From the NCBI RefSeq assembly GCF_009362785.1, contig NZ_WHNQ01000025.1:47018-111017 (forward strand): DNA of 64,000 bases, given 5' to 3'. Both the position numbers and the translations under genes were made by a program. How positions within the stretch are numbered: the first letter of the stretch is position 1; each line of letters begins with the position of its first letter. Source of the DNA: Paraburkholderia atlantica (GTDB lineage Bacteria > Pseudomonadota > Gammaproteobacteria > Burkholderiales > Burkholderiaceae). This document shows positions 16,462-24,231 of this stretch, piece after piece. A model generated the notes under the pieces. The model saw nothing but the letters and a program-made list of their open reading frames with translations, did no database searches and was not told the DNA's origin.

Positions 16462-17205
16462 TCAGCTATTCGCGTCGCTCGCTTCATTCGCGCGACGCAG
16501 CCGCTCGCGGCTATTCGACAGATGCATGCGCATCGCCGCGCGCGCGCCTTCGGCGTCGTGCCGGCTGATCGCCTCGAGAATACTTTCATGCTCGAGGTTC
16601 ACGAGCGACAGATACGCATCAGGATCGGCGCGCGCGATGCCGGCCGAGTCGAGCCGGTTGCGCGGAATCAGTGCGCTGCCCATCTGCGACAGGATGTCGA
16701 CGAAATAGCGGTTGCCGGTTGCACGCGCGACCGAGATGTGGAACTGCAGATCGGCCTCCACGCTGTCGAGCCCGTTGTGACGCGTGGCCTCGATCGCGTC
16801 GAGTGCGGTACGCATGTGCGCGAGGTCGTCCGGTTTCGCGCGTTGCGCGGCAAGACCGGCACATTCGGTTTCGAGGCTGATGCGCAGCTCCAAGATGGAC
16901 AGCACGTCGCGCAGCGTGGTGGCGGGCACCATGTCGATGCCGAGCTTTTCGCGCTGCGGCTCGAGCACGAAGCTGCCGATACCGTGCCGCGTCTCGATGA
17001 TTTTGCCTGCCTGCAGGCGCGAGATTGCTTCGCGGATCACCGTGCGGCTCACGCTGAGCGTGTTCATCAGCTGCGATTCGGTCGGGAGTTTGTCGCCCGG
17101 CTTCAGCACGTTGGCCGCGATCTGCTCGGTGACGTAATTGACGACGAACTCGGCAAGATTGCGAGCGCGTCGTGGCGGTGCCGCGGATGCTAGTGGTGTA
17201 GCCAT
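16462..17205 (-). CDS. GntR-family (FadR/FCD) transcriptional regulator of the aldarate locus
   Basis: This 247-residue protein was started at MATPLASAAPPRR behind AAGGAG; an upstream ATG at 17246 is possible but has a poorer site. The N-terminal winged helix (about residues 15-80) includes KPGDKLPTESQLMNTLSVSR and RHGIGSFVLEP. The C-terminal FCD effector domain has the typical acidic/histidine residues (DLQFHISVARATGN, LEHESILEAI). Such regulators usually repress sugar-acid genes and release DNA on binding a pathway acid. It sits between the dehydrogenase and gudP genes, making it the obvious candidate to bind the TACG-N4-CGTA motifs in the region. The region upstream of its own start contains GACGTCTGACGAC near 17260, possibly a weak autoregulatory site. 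Confidence 0.92.
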   Translation of the reverse strand: MATPLASAAPPRRARNLAEFVVNYVTEQIAANVLKPGDKLPTESQLMNTLSVSRTVIREAISRLQAGKIIETRHGIGSFVLEPQREKLGIDMVPATTLRDVLSILELRISLETECAGLAAQRAKPDDLAHMRTALDAIEATRHNGLDSVEADLQFHISVARATGNRYFVDILSQMGSALIPRNRLDSAGIARADPDAYLSLVNLEHESILEAISRHDAEGARAAMRMHLSNSRERLRRANEASDANS

Positions 17206-17430
17206 CGAAAACGCTCCTTGTCTGAAAAATCGCTGGGAATCCTGCATTTTTATTATATCGACGTCTGACGACTGATTATATAAGCGCCGGTTCGATTTCG
17301 GCGCGAATGTCACATATATCGGAGGACGCCTGAAGTTTGGCGCCCCGACGCGCATGGGATCGCGCGAGGCGCCGGGCGGCCGCCGGCCGGAAGTACGATA
17401 ACCGGAACGATAACCGAGCCTATAACGGGC

Positions 17431-18789
17431 TCACGCCGCGCGCAACTCGACCCGCCGGATGTCCTTGACGATCACCAGATAGCTGATCACCGTCATCAGA
17501 GCATTCGCGCCGACGAACACCAGCGCGCCATTGAACGAGCCCGAACGCGCGACCAGATAACCGATGACGATCGGCGTCACGATGCCGGCGATGTTGCCGA
17601 ACATATTGAAGATCGCGCCGGACAGACCGAGCGCTTCCTTCGGCGCCGTATCGGCGACAACCGCCCAGCCGAGCGCACCGATGCCCTTGCCGAAGAACGC
17701 GAGTGACATCAGCGCGACGACGATCCAGTCGGTCGACACGTAGTTGCAGCCGATGATGCAGGTCGACAGCAGCATGCCGCCGACGATCGGCACCTTGCGC
17801 GCCACGGTCAGCGACCAGCCGCGGCGGATCAACCCGTCCGACAGCACGCCGCCGAGCACTCCGCCGAGAAAACCGCAGATCGCCGGCAGCGAGGCCACGA
17901 GGCCCGCCTTCAGGATCGTCATCCCACGCGCCTGCACGAGGTAGATCGGAAACCACGTCAGGAAGAAGTAGGTCAGCACGTTGATGCAGTACTGCGCGAG
18001 ATAGACGCCGAGCAGCATGCGGTTGCCGAGCAACTGACGCACGAGCGTCCAGCCGCCGCTCTTCGATACGTCGTCCGGACGCGCCTTGCGCGCACCGCTG
18101 ACGAGGCCGCCGCCTTGCTCGATGTACTCGAGTTCGGCGCGCGACACGCCCGGGTGGTCGGCGGGATTCTTCATGACCTTCAGCCACGTCAGCGCGAGCA
18201 GTAGCCCGACCACGCCCATCACGACGTAGACCGTCTCCCAGCCGAACGCATGCGTGAGCCACGCCATCAGCGGCGTGAACACGACCGCGGCGAAGTATTG
18301 CGCGGCGTTGAAGATCGCCGATGCGGTGCCGCGCTCGTTGGTCGGGAACCAGCTCGCGACCACCTTCGCGTTCGCCGGAAACGCCGGCGACTCGGCCGCG
18401 CCCATCACGAAGCGCAGCACGAACAGCGCCGTGATCGCCGCACCGGCGCTGCCGAGCAGGCCGACCGAGCTCTGCAGCAGCGTGAACAGCGACCACAGGA
18501 AGATGCTCGCCGCGTACACGCGGCGCGCGCCGAAACGGTCGAGCAGCCAGCCGGCCGGCAGTTGCGACAGCACGTAGGCCCAGCTGAATGCGGAAAAGAT
18601 ATAGCCCATGCGGATCGCGTCGAGGCTGAACGCGGTGCGCATCGCGGAACCGGTGACGGACAGGGTCGCGCGGTCGGCATAGTTGAGGGTGGTGATCACG
18701 AAGATCAGCGCCAGAATCCCGTAGCGGACCTTGGTGCGTGCCGCGCTAGAGGCGGCGTCGGTAGAACTGGCCGTGCGGCTCAAGTCCAT
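17431..18789 (-). CDS. gudP: MFS glucarate/galactarate transporter
   Basis: This 452-residue protein starts behind AGGAG and has about twelve hydrophobic helices. TLNYADRATLSVTG (first helix) and the helix 2-3 loop LPAGWLLDRFGARRVY are typical of the anion:cation symporter group that includes GudP, GarP and D-galactonate carriers. It probably imports D-glucarate/galactarate by proton symport across the inner membrane. It lies downstream of kdgD on the same strand with a strong hairpin between them, so partial uncoupling of the two is possible. Confidence 0.9.
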   Translation of the reverse strand: MDLSRTASSTDAASSAARTKVRYGILALIFVITTLNYADRATLSVTGSAMRTAFSLDAIRMGYIFSAFSWAYVLSQLPAGWLLDRFGARRVYAASIFLWSLFTLLQSSVGLLGSAGAAITALFVLRFVMGAAESPAFPANAKVVASWFPTNERGTASAIFNAAQYFAAVVFTPLMAWLTHAFGWETVYVVMGVVGLLLALTWLKVMKNPADHPGVSRAELEYIEQGGGLVSGARKARPDDVSKSGGWTLVRQLLGNRMLLGVYLAQYCINVLTYFFLTWFPIYLVQARGMTILKAGLVASLPAICGFLGGVLGGVLSDGLIRRGWSLTVARKVPIVGGMLLSTCIIGCNYVSTDWIVVALMSLAFFGKGIGALGWAVVADTAPKEALGLSGAIFNMFGNIAGIVTPIVIGYLVARSGSFNGALVFVGANALMTVISYLVIVKDIRRVELRAA

Positions 18790-18870
18790 GGGTCATCTCC
18801 TATATGGTTGGGCGAGGTGCGGTCTCTATGCCGGGCGATCCGCGGACCACCTGCCTGTCGCGCAAATGCA

Positions 18871-18905
18871 CGAACGCCCGGCGACGTTGCCGTGCCGGGC
18901 GTTCG
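18871..18905 (-). terminator. Hairpin between kdgD and gudP
   Basis: CGAACGCCCGGC (18871-18882) pairs perfectly with GCCGGGCGTTCG (18894-18905), a 12-bp GC-rich stem with an 11-base loop. No T-run follows on the minus strand, so it may attenuate, stabilise RNA, or be Rho-linked rather than a classical terminator. Confidence 0.55.
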
Positions 18906-18979
18906 CAACGGGGCCGTCTATGCGGCCCTCGTCGATGAGGCTTGCGAGCTTCTTCGCTCGAAGCCCCGACGCCGGTGCC

Positions 18980-19897
18980 TTACTGCGGTCCGAGCTTCTT
19001 GATCAGCGCGTCGAGCTGTTCCAGTTCTTCGGGAGTCAGGTCCGTCAGCGGTGCGCGCACCGGACCTGCGTCGTGGCCGACCAGCTTCGCGCCAGCCTTG
19101 ACGATGCTGACCGCGTAGCCTGCGCGGCGGTTGCGGATCTTCAGGTACGGCAGGAAGAATTCGTCGATCAGCTTGCCGGTCGTTGCGTGGTCGTCAGCGG
19201 CGATCGCGCGGTAGAAGTCCATCGCGGTCTTCGGAATGAAGTTGAACACCGCCGACGAGTACACCGGCACGCCCAGCGCCTTGTACGCTGCTGCGTAGAC
19301 TTCCGCGGTCGGCAGGCCGCCGAGGTACGAGAAGCGGTCGCCGAGGCGGCGGCGGATCGTCACCATGTTTTCGATCTCGCCCACGCCGTCCTTGAAGCCG
19401 ATCAGGTTCGGGCAACGGTCGGCCAGACGCTCGAGCATGTCGGCGTTGAGCTTCGAGTTCGCGCGGTTGTAAATGATCACGCCCATGCCCGGAACGGCCT
19501 TGCAGACCTCTTCGGCGTGCGCGGCGATACCGTCCTGGCTCGCTTCGGTCAGGTAGTGCGGCATCAGCAGGATGCCGTGCGCGCCGAGGCGCTGCGCTTC
19601 CTTCGCGTAGGCGATCGCGACGCGGGTCGGGCCGCCTGCGCCGGCGAGGATCGGTACCTTGCCCTTGCAGACTTCGACGGCGGTCTTAACGACTTGCGTG
19701 TAGTCGTCTTGCGTCAGCGAGAAGAATTCGCCCGTGCCGCCGGCGACGAACAGCGCCGAAGCGCCGTACGGAGCGAGCCATTCGAGGCGCTCTGCGTAAG
19801 TGTTGGCGCGGAAATCGCCTTTAGCGTCGAAGTCGGTGACGGGGAAGGACAGGAGGCCTTCCGAAACGATCTGCTTGAGTTCCTGCGGTGTCGTCAT
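18980..19897 (-). CDS. kdgD: 5-dehydro-4-deoxyglucarate dehydratase
   Basis: This 305-residue member of the DHDPS/NAL aldolase superfamily has FPVTDFDAKGDF (residues ~18-29), FVAGGTGEFFSLT, the Tyr of VIIYNRANSKL, and the Schiff-base lysine in LIGFKDGVGE. It dehydrates and decarboxylates 5-keto-4-deoxy-D-glucarate to 2,5-dioxopentanoate, which the KGSADH encoded at 14728 then oxidises. It is divergent from garD across an intergenic region with three candidate operators. Confidence 0.95.
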   Translation of the reverse strand: MTTPQELKQIVSEGLLSFPVTDFDAKGDFRANTYAERLEWLAPYGASALFVAGGTGEFFSLTQDDYTQVVKTAVEVCKGKVPILAGAGGPTRVAIAYAKEAQRLGAHGILLMPHYLTEASQDGIAAHAEEVCKAVPGMGVIIYNRANSKLNADMLERLADRCPNLIGFKDGVGEIENMVTIRRRLGDRFSYLGGLPTAEVYAAAYKALGVPVYSSAVFNFIPKTAMDFYRAIAADDHATTGKLIDEFFLPYLKIRNRRAGYAVSIVKAGAKLVGHDAGPVRAPLTDLTPEELEQLDALIKKLGPQ

Positions 19898-19942
19898 GAT
19901 CTAAATATCCAGGCGTCGGATGGGGTCGTTAGTAGGATCCAA

Positions 19943-19966
19943 CTAGTACAACGGACGTCGTACTAG
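19943..19966. promoter_or_regulatory. Inverted repeat CTAGTAC-N10-GTACTAG upstream of kdgD
   Basis: CTAGTAC (19943-19949) and GTACTAG (19960-19966) form a perfect inverted repeat with spacer AACGGACGTC. It lies 46 bp upstream of the kdgD start. The half-sites differ from the TACG-N4-CGTA motif, though the right half contains ACGTCGTA, so it may be a second operator or an extended form. Confidence 0.55.
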
Positions 19967-19993
19967 TAGAAAATCTTGGAATCAGATTTCTTA

Positions 19994-20005
19994 TACGTCA
20001 TCGTA
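19994..20005. promoter_or_regulatory. Putative GntR/FadR-type operator, site 4
   Basis: TACGTCATCGTA, within ATACGTCATCGTACAA, has perfect TACG/CGTA half-sites. It lies between divergent kdgD and garD and could control both. Confidence 0.65.
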
Positions 20006-20095
20006 CAACAATGAATCCGGTAACTCAACGGGGTTTTCACGGCATAATGCTGCCTATAGGGTAAATACGGAACGGCCAGGCAAACTTTAGCGTTG

Positions 20096-20107
20096 TAGGA
20101 TGACGTA
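20096..20107. promoter_or_regulatory. Putative GntR/FadR-type operator, site 5 (garD)
   Basis: TAGGATGACGTA, within TTGTAGGATGACGTATG, is one base different from the reverse complement of site 4. It ends 44 bp before the chosen garD ATG and overlaps an upstream in-frame ATG, which argues against that upstream start. Confidence 0.62.
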
Positions 20108-20151
20108 TGATTGCTGGCGAAGCAGGCCTATCACGCCTCAAGGATCGATCA

Positions 20152-21741
20152 ATGGAACAAACTCCGCTCTACATCCGCGTTCATCCCAATGACAATGTCG
20201 CGATCGTCGTCAACGACGGCGGCTTGGGCGAGGGCGCGGTATTCGCCGATGGACTCAGGCTGCGCGAGCGCGTGCCGCAGGGCCACAAGGTCGCACTGGC
20301 CGATCTCGCCGAGGGCGACGAAGTCATCCGCTATAACGTCGTGATCGGTTATGCGCTGAAGCCGCTGCCGAAGGGCAGCTGGATCAACGAGCACGTGATC
20401 CGCATGCCGAGCCCGCCGGGACTCGAAGACCTGCCGATCGCCACCACCAGGGCGCCGGACATGCCGCCGCTCGAAGGCTACACGTTCGAGGGCTACCGTA
20501 ACTCGGACGGCTCGGTGGGCACGCGCAACATCCTCGCGATCACGACCACCGTGCAGTGCGTCGCCGACGTCGTGCAACACGCCGTGACGCGCATCAAGGC
20601 CGAACTGCTGCCGAAATATCCGAATGTCGACGACGTCGTCAGCCTCGGCCACACCTACGGCTGCGGCGTCGCGATCGACGCCCCCGACGCGATGGTGCCG
20701 ATCCGCACCGTGCGCAACATCGCGCTGAACCCGAACTTCGGCGGCGAAGTGATGATGGTGAGCCTCGGCTGCGAGAAGCTGCAGCCCGAACGTCTGATGC
20801 CGCCGGGCACGATTCCGATCGCCGCGGCAGCGGTGGTCGACGACGTCGCCGACATCGGCGATGTCGCGCTGGACCAGAACGGCGATGTCGTGGTGCTGCA
20901 GGACGAATCGCACGTCGGCTTCCAGTCGATGATCACGTCGATCATGAGGATGGCCGAAGGGCATCTGAAGCGCCTGAACAACCGCCGTCGCGAAACCTGT
21001 CCAGCGTCGGATCTGGTGATCGGCGTGCAGTGCGGCGGCAGCGACGCGTTCTCGGGCCTGACCGCGAACCCGGCCGTCGGCTTCGCGACCGACCTGCTGG
21101 TGCGCGCCGGCGCGACCGTGATGTTCTCGGAAGTCACCGAAGTGCGCGACGGCGTCGATCAGCTGACCGCGCGCGCGGCCAACGCGGACGTTGCGGCGGC
21201 GATCATCCGCGAGATGCAGTGGTACGACGATTACCTGAAGCGCGGCGGTGCGGACCGCAGCGCGAACACGACGCCCGGCAACAAGAAGGGCGGCCTGTCG
21301 AACATCGTCGAAAAGGCGATGGGCTCGATCATCAAGTCGGGCAACTCGGCGATCTCCGGCGTGCTGTCGCCGGGTGAGAAGGTCAATCAGAAGGGCCTGA
21401 TCTACGCGGCAACGCCGGCCAGCGACTTCATCTGCGGCACGCTGCAGGTCGCTTCGGGCATCACGCTGCACGTGTTCACGACCGGCCGCGGCACGCCGTA
21501 CAGCCTCGCCGAAGTGCCGGTCATCAAGGTGGCGACGCGTTCGGACCTCGCGCGTCGCTGGCATGATCTGATGGACATCAACGCCGGCACGATCGCGACC
21601 GGCGACTCCAGCATCGAGGAGGTGGGCTGGGAACTGTTCCGCCTGATGCTCGATGTCGCGAGCGGCCGCAAGGAAACCTGCGCGGAGAAGCTCGGCCTGC
21701 ACAATGCGTTGACGCTGTTCAACCCGGCGCCGGTGACCTGA
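20152..21741 (+). CDS. garD: Galactarate dehydratase
   Basis: This 529-residue protein was started at MEQTPLYIRVHPNDN behind AAGGA; the in-frame ATG at 20107 would overlap the operator. The N-terminal SAF-like domain (residues ~5-85) precedes the large UxaA/GarD catalytic domain: GYRNSDGSVGTRN, GHTYGCGVAIDAPDA, SLGCEKLQPERLM, GVQCGGSDAFSGLTANPAVG, FTTGRGTPYSLAEVP. It converts D-galactarate to 5-keto-4-deoxy-D-glucarate with an iron cofactor in studied members. Altronate dehydratase is the close alternative; the surrounding aldarate genes favour GarD. It leads a cluster with udh and a lactonase gene. Confidence 0.93.
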   Translation: MEQTPLYIRVHPNDNVAIVVNDGGLGEGAVFADGLRLRERVPQGHKVALADLAEGDEVIRYNVVIGYALKPLPKGSWINEHVIRMPSPPGLEDLPIATTRAPDMPPLEGYTFEGYRNSDGSVGTRNILAITTTVQCVADVVQHAVTRIKAELLPKYPNVDDVVSLGHTYGCGVAIDAPDAMVPIRTVRNIALNPNFGGEVMMVSLGCEKLQPERLMPPGTIPIAAAAVVDDVADIGDVALDQNGDVVVLQDESHVGFQSMITSIMRMAEGHLKRLNNRRRETCPASDLVIGVQCGGSDAFSGLTANPAVGFATDLLVRAGATVMFSEVTEVRDGVDQLTARAANADVAAAIIREMQWYDDYLKRGGADRSANTTPGNKKGGLSNIVEKAMGSIIKSGNSAISGVLSPGEKVNQKGLIYAATPASDFICGTLQVASGITLHVFTTGRGTPYSLAEVPVIKVATRSDLARRWHDLMDINAGTIATGDSSIEEVGWELFRLMLDVASGRKETCAEKLGLHNALTLFNPAPVT

Positions 21742-21769
21742 TCAGGCAATCCGCACCATCCAATCTCAG

Positions 21770-21800
21770 GCGAGCGCAGGTCCAACCGGCGCTCGCTTTT
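21770..21800 (+). terminator. Hairpin with T-tract between garD and udh
   Basis: GCGAGCGC (21770-21777) pairs with GCGCTCGC (21789-21796), followed by TTTT. It lies 29 bp after the garD stop and 42 bp before the udh start, so it may lower readthrough rather than end the operon. Confidence 0.6.
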
Positions 21801-21841
21801 CCGTTCAGAAGACCCAATCGCAATCACAACAGCAAAGAGAC

Positions 21842-22693
21842 ATGACCGATTTGAACGTTGACCGCTCCGCGGCAAAAAAACCCTTCCGCCGTCTGCTGCT
21901 CACCGGCGCCGCCGGCAATCTCGGCAAGCAACTGCGTCCCGCGCTCGCGCAATGGGCCGACATCGTGCGCGTGTCCGATATCGCGCCGCTCGGCGAAGTC
22001 GCCGCGCACGAGGAAGCAGCCGTCGTCGATCTCGCCGACGGAGCGGCCGTGCACGCGCTGCTCGAAGGCGTGGACGCGGTGGTGCATCTCGGCGGCATTT
22101 CCGTCGAAGCGCCGTTCGAAGACATCCTCGAAGCGAATATCCGCGGCCTGTACAACGTGTACTCGTCGGCGCAGAAGCACGGCGTGAAGCGCATCGTCTA
22201 CGCGAGCTCGAATCACGCGGTGGGTTTCCATCCGGTGACGTCGGTTCTCGGCACCGACGCGCCGCTGCGTCCGGACGGTATGTACGGCGTGTCGAAGTGC
22301 TTCGGCGAATCGCTGTCGCGCTACTACTTCGACCGCTTCGGCCTCGAAACCGTGTGTCTGCGTATCGGCTCGTCGTTCGAGCAGCCGAAGACCGCGCGCA
22401 TGCTCGTCACGTATCTGAGCTACCGCGACTTCATCGAGCTCGTGCGCTGCTCGCTGTTCACGAACCGCGTCGGCCACGCGATCGTCTACGGCGTGTCGAA
22501 CAACCGCACCGCGTGGGTCGACAACACGAACGCGGCGTTCCTCGGCTATCGTCCGCAAGACAGCTCGGCGCAGTTCGAGCACCTGTTCCCGCCGAGCGCC
22601 CCCGACACGCGCTTCGACGACCCGACCCAGCTGTACCAGGGCGGCCCGTTCGTGCTCGCCGGTCCGATGGAGCCGAAGCGGGAGCCGAAATAA
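21842..22693 (+). CDS. udh: NAD-dependent uronate dehydrogenase
   Basis: This 283-residue protein resembles Pseudomonas/Agrobacterium Udh over its whole length: RLLLTGAAGNLGKQLRPAL (NAD binding), GVDAVVHLGGISVEAPFEDI, ANIRGLYNVYSSAQKHGVKR, YASSNHAVGFHP, catalytic MYGVSKCFGESLSRYYFDRF with Tyr/Lys, CLRIGSSFEQPKTARML, YGVSNNRTAWVDN, and YQGGPFV. It oxidises D-glucuronate or D-galacturonate to the aldarolactone, which the downstream lactonase would open. Its stop codon shares a base with the lactonase ATG. Confidence 0.94.
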   Translation: MTDLNVDRSAAKKPFRRLLLTGAAGNLGKQLRPALAQWADIVRVSDIAPLGEVAAHEEAAVVDLADGAAVHALLEGVDAVVHLGGISVEAPFEDILEANIRGLYNVYSSAQKHGVKRIVYASSNHAVGFHPVTSVLGTDAPLRPDGMYGVSKCFGESLSRYYFDRFGLETVCLRIGSSFEQPKTARMLVTYLSYRDFIELVRCSLFTNRVGHAIVYGVSNNRTAWVDNTNAAFLGYRPQDSSAQFEHLFPPSAPDTRFDDPTQLYQGGPFVLAGPMEPKREPK

Positions 22694-23622
22694 TGAGTGC
22701 GAATCCGCAAGTGGAACGCTTCGAAGCGGCTGGTCCGTTGCCCGCTGCGACCGGTGAAAGCCCGGTCTGGCGCGCGGCCGAGCAGGCGCTGTACTGGGTC
22801 GACATTCCGGCCAGGAAGATCGTGCGCGGCTCGCTCGAAACCGGCAGGCGCACCGAATGGCTTCTGCCGGAGCAAGTCGCCTGTATCGCGTTCGATCACG
22901 CCGGCACGGTGCTCGCCGGCTGCGAGACCGGCTTGTTCGCGGTCACGCTCGCGGACGCGTCGAATGCGTCGGGCGGCGAGCCGCTGACAGCATCGCTGCG
23001 CAAGCTCGCGGCGCCTGAATTTCCGCACGTCGGCATGCGTTTCAACGACGGTCGTTGCGATAGGCAAGGGCGCTTCTGGGCCGGCACGATGGTGATGGAC
23101 ATGGCGGCGGCGATCCCGGGCGGCGCGCTGTACCGCTTCGACGAGAAGGGCGTGCTGTCGGCGCCGGTCGTCGATTCGCTGATCACGCAGAACGGCCTCG
23201 GCTGGTCGCCGGACGGCACGACGATGTATCTGTCGGACTCGCATCCGCTGCGCCGGCTGATCTGGGCGTTCGACTACGACGTCGAAACCGGCGAGCCGCG
23301 CAATCGCCGTGTGTTCGCCGATCTGCATCACTATTCGGGCCGTCCGGACGGCGCGGCGGTCGATGCCGACGGCTGCTACTGGATCTGCGCGAACGACGCC
23401 GGTTTGCTGCTGCGTTTTACGCCGCAGGGCAAGCTCGACCGGCAGATTCCGGTGCCGGCCATCAAGCCTGCGATGTGCGCGTTCGGCGGCCGCGATCTCG
23501 ATACGCTGTTCGTCACGTCGATTCGCCCGGCCACCGGCGCGAGCGAGCACGACGGCCACGTGTTCGCGCTGCGGCCAGGCGTGAGCGGGCTGCCTGAGCC
23601 CGAATTCGCGGGCCAACTGTAA
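22693..23622 (+). CDS. SMP-30/gluconolactonase-family lactonase
   Basis: This 309-residue six-bladed beta-propeller of the SMP-30 family overlaps udh by one base (TAATG). Metal-ligand segments are visible: ATGESPVWRAAEQALYWVDI (first glutamate), RFNDGRCDRQGRFWAGTM (Asn/Asp), NGLGWSPDGTTMYLSDS, and RPDGAAVDADGCYWICAND. Coupling to udh points to hydrolysis of galactaro- or glucaro-lactone to the open aldarate for GarD. Gluconolactonase or arabinolactonase activity is possible from sequence alone. Confidence 0.9.
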   Translation: MSANPQVERFEAAGPLPAATGESPVWRAAEQALYWVDIPARKIVRGSLETGRRTEWLLPEQVACIAFDHAGTVLAGCETGLFAVTLADASNASGGEPLTASLRKLAAPEFPHVGMRFNDGRCDRQGRFWAGTMVMDMAAAIPGGALYRFDEKGVLSAPVVDSLITQNGLGWSPDGTTMYLSDSHPLRRLIWAFDYDVETGEPRNRRVFADLHHYSGRPDGAAVDADGCYWICANDAGLLLRFTPQGKLDRQIPVPAIKPAMCAFGGRDLDTLFVTSIRPATGASEHDGHVFALRPGVSGLPEPEFAGQL

Positions 23623-23642
23623 TCTTGCTTACATGAGACATG

Positions 23643-23673
23643 CGCCGGGACGAAGTTTTTCTCCCGGCGTTTC
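23643..23673 (+). terminator. Candidate terminator after lactonase gene
   Basis: CGCCGGGA (23643-23650) pairs with TCCCGGCG (23662-23669), an 8-bp stem with an 11-base T-containing loop, followed by TTTCC. Confidence 0.55.
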
Positions 23674-23921
23674 CATTTTCGGGGTCATTCGTGTGGCCCT
23701 TTATTCGTCACTCGTCATACAACATTTGACGGGAAGACCATGTTCCCGCATCTTTGTTCGGCAAAAATACAACAATTCCGAAGACCCATGCCAATTCGCT
23801 CTCATTCGGCGCCAGACGGCGCGGGGCTTGGCGGCGTGCGATGCCGGTCATAGGTGCCGGCGCTTTTCTTGATGCGGGTAAATACCGTCTGTACAAGTTA
23901 AAACCCCTTTTATAGACTTCG

Positions 23922-23933
23922 TATGTCGTCGTA
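23922..23933. promoter_or_regulatory. Putative GntR/FadR-type operator, site 6 (TRAP operon)
   Basis: TATGTCGTCGTA, in CGTATGTCGTCGTACAACATA, differs from site 4 by two bases and shares the flanking GTACAA. It lies about 300 bp before dctP and links uptake to the same proposed regulon. Confidence 0.55.
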
Positions 23934-24063
23934 CAACATATAAGTCCAAACAAACGGCTTTCTATGTTTGTATGACATGCAATTCGGTAGGTTTCAGGTC
24001 AGTTGTGCGGCAGCGGTCGATGCCGCATGCATGCCCGAAGCCGGCCGGCGTGATTGAAGTAAG

Positions 24064-24079
24064 TAGTCGAGTTGTCGAC
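24064..24079. promoter_or_regulatory. Inverted repeat AGTCGA-N4-TCGACT
   Basis: Perfect 6-bp arms around GTTG lie about 150 bp upstream of dctP. This may be an operator or a short hairpin; there is no T-tract after it. Confidence 0.4.
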
Positions 24080-24231
24080 TGGAGTGCTGGGTCAACTGTG
24101 CCGGGGACGTTGCACAGCCAGTACGGCCAGCGCCCGCACCTGCGAAGGCAGCGAGCGCGAAGCCGGAGACGCGTCAAAACCATGTCACATCCGCTGTTGA
24201 TGGGATGGTCCATTTTTCAAGGAATGTCACG

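Larger units (their letters stand above)
23623..24231. other. Intergenic control region before the TRAP operon
   Basis: This 609-bp region is AT-richer than the flanking genes from about 23690 to 23990. It holds a terminator candidate just after the lactonase, a GntR-type motif at 23922 and an inverted repeat at 24064, all listed separately. A weaker motif-like string TCGTCATACAAC sits near 23713. No coding region is supported. Confidence 0.6.

Noticed and set aside
17258..17282. Possible operator GACGTCTGACGAC upstream of the GntR regulator
   Set aside because: Too many differences from TACG-N4-CGTA to list as a site; kept only as a weak possibility in the regulator entry.
20149..21702. 517-codon minus-strand frame opposite garD
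   Set aside because: Composition typical of an antisense shadow in high-GC DNA (His/Arg/Val/Asp-rich), no motif, garD is clearly the real gene.
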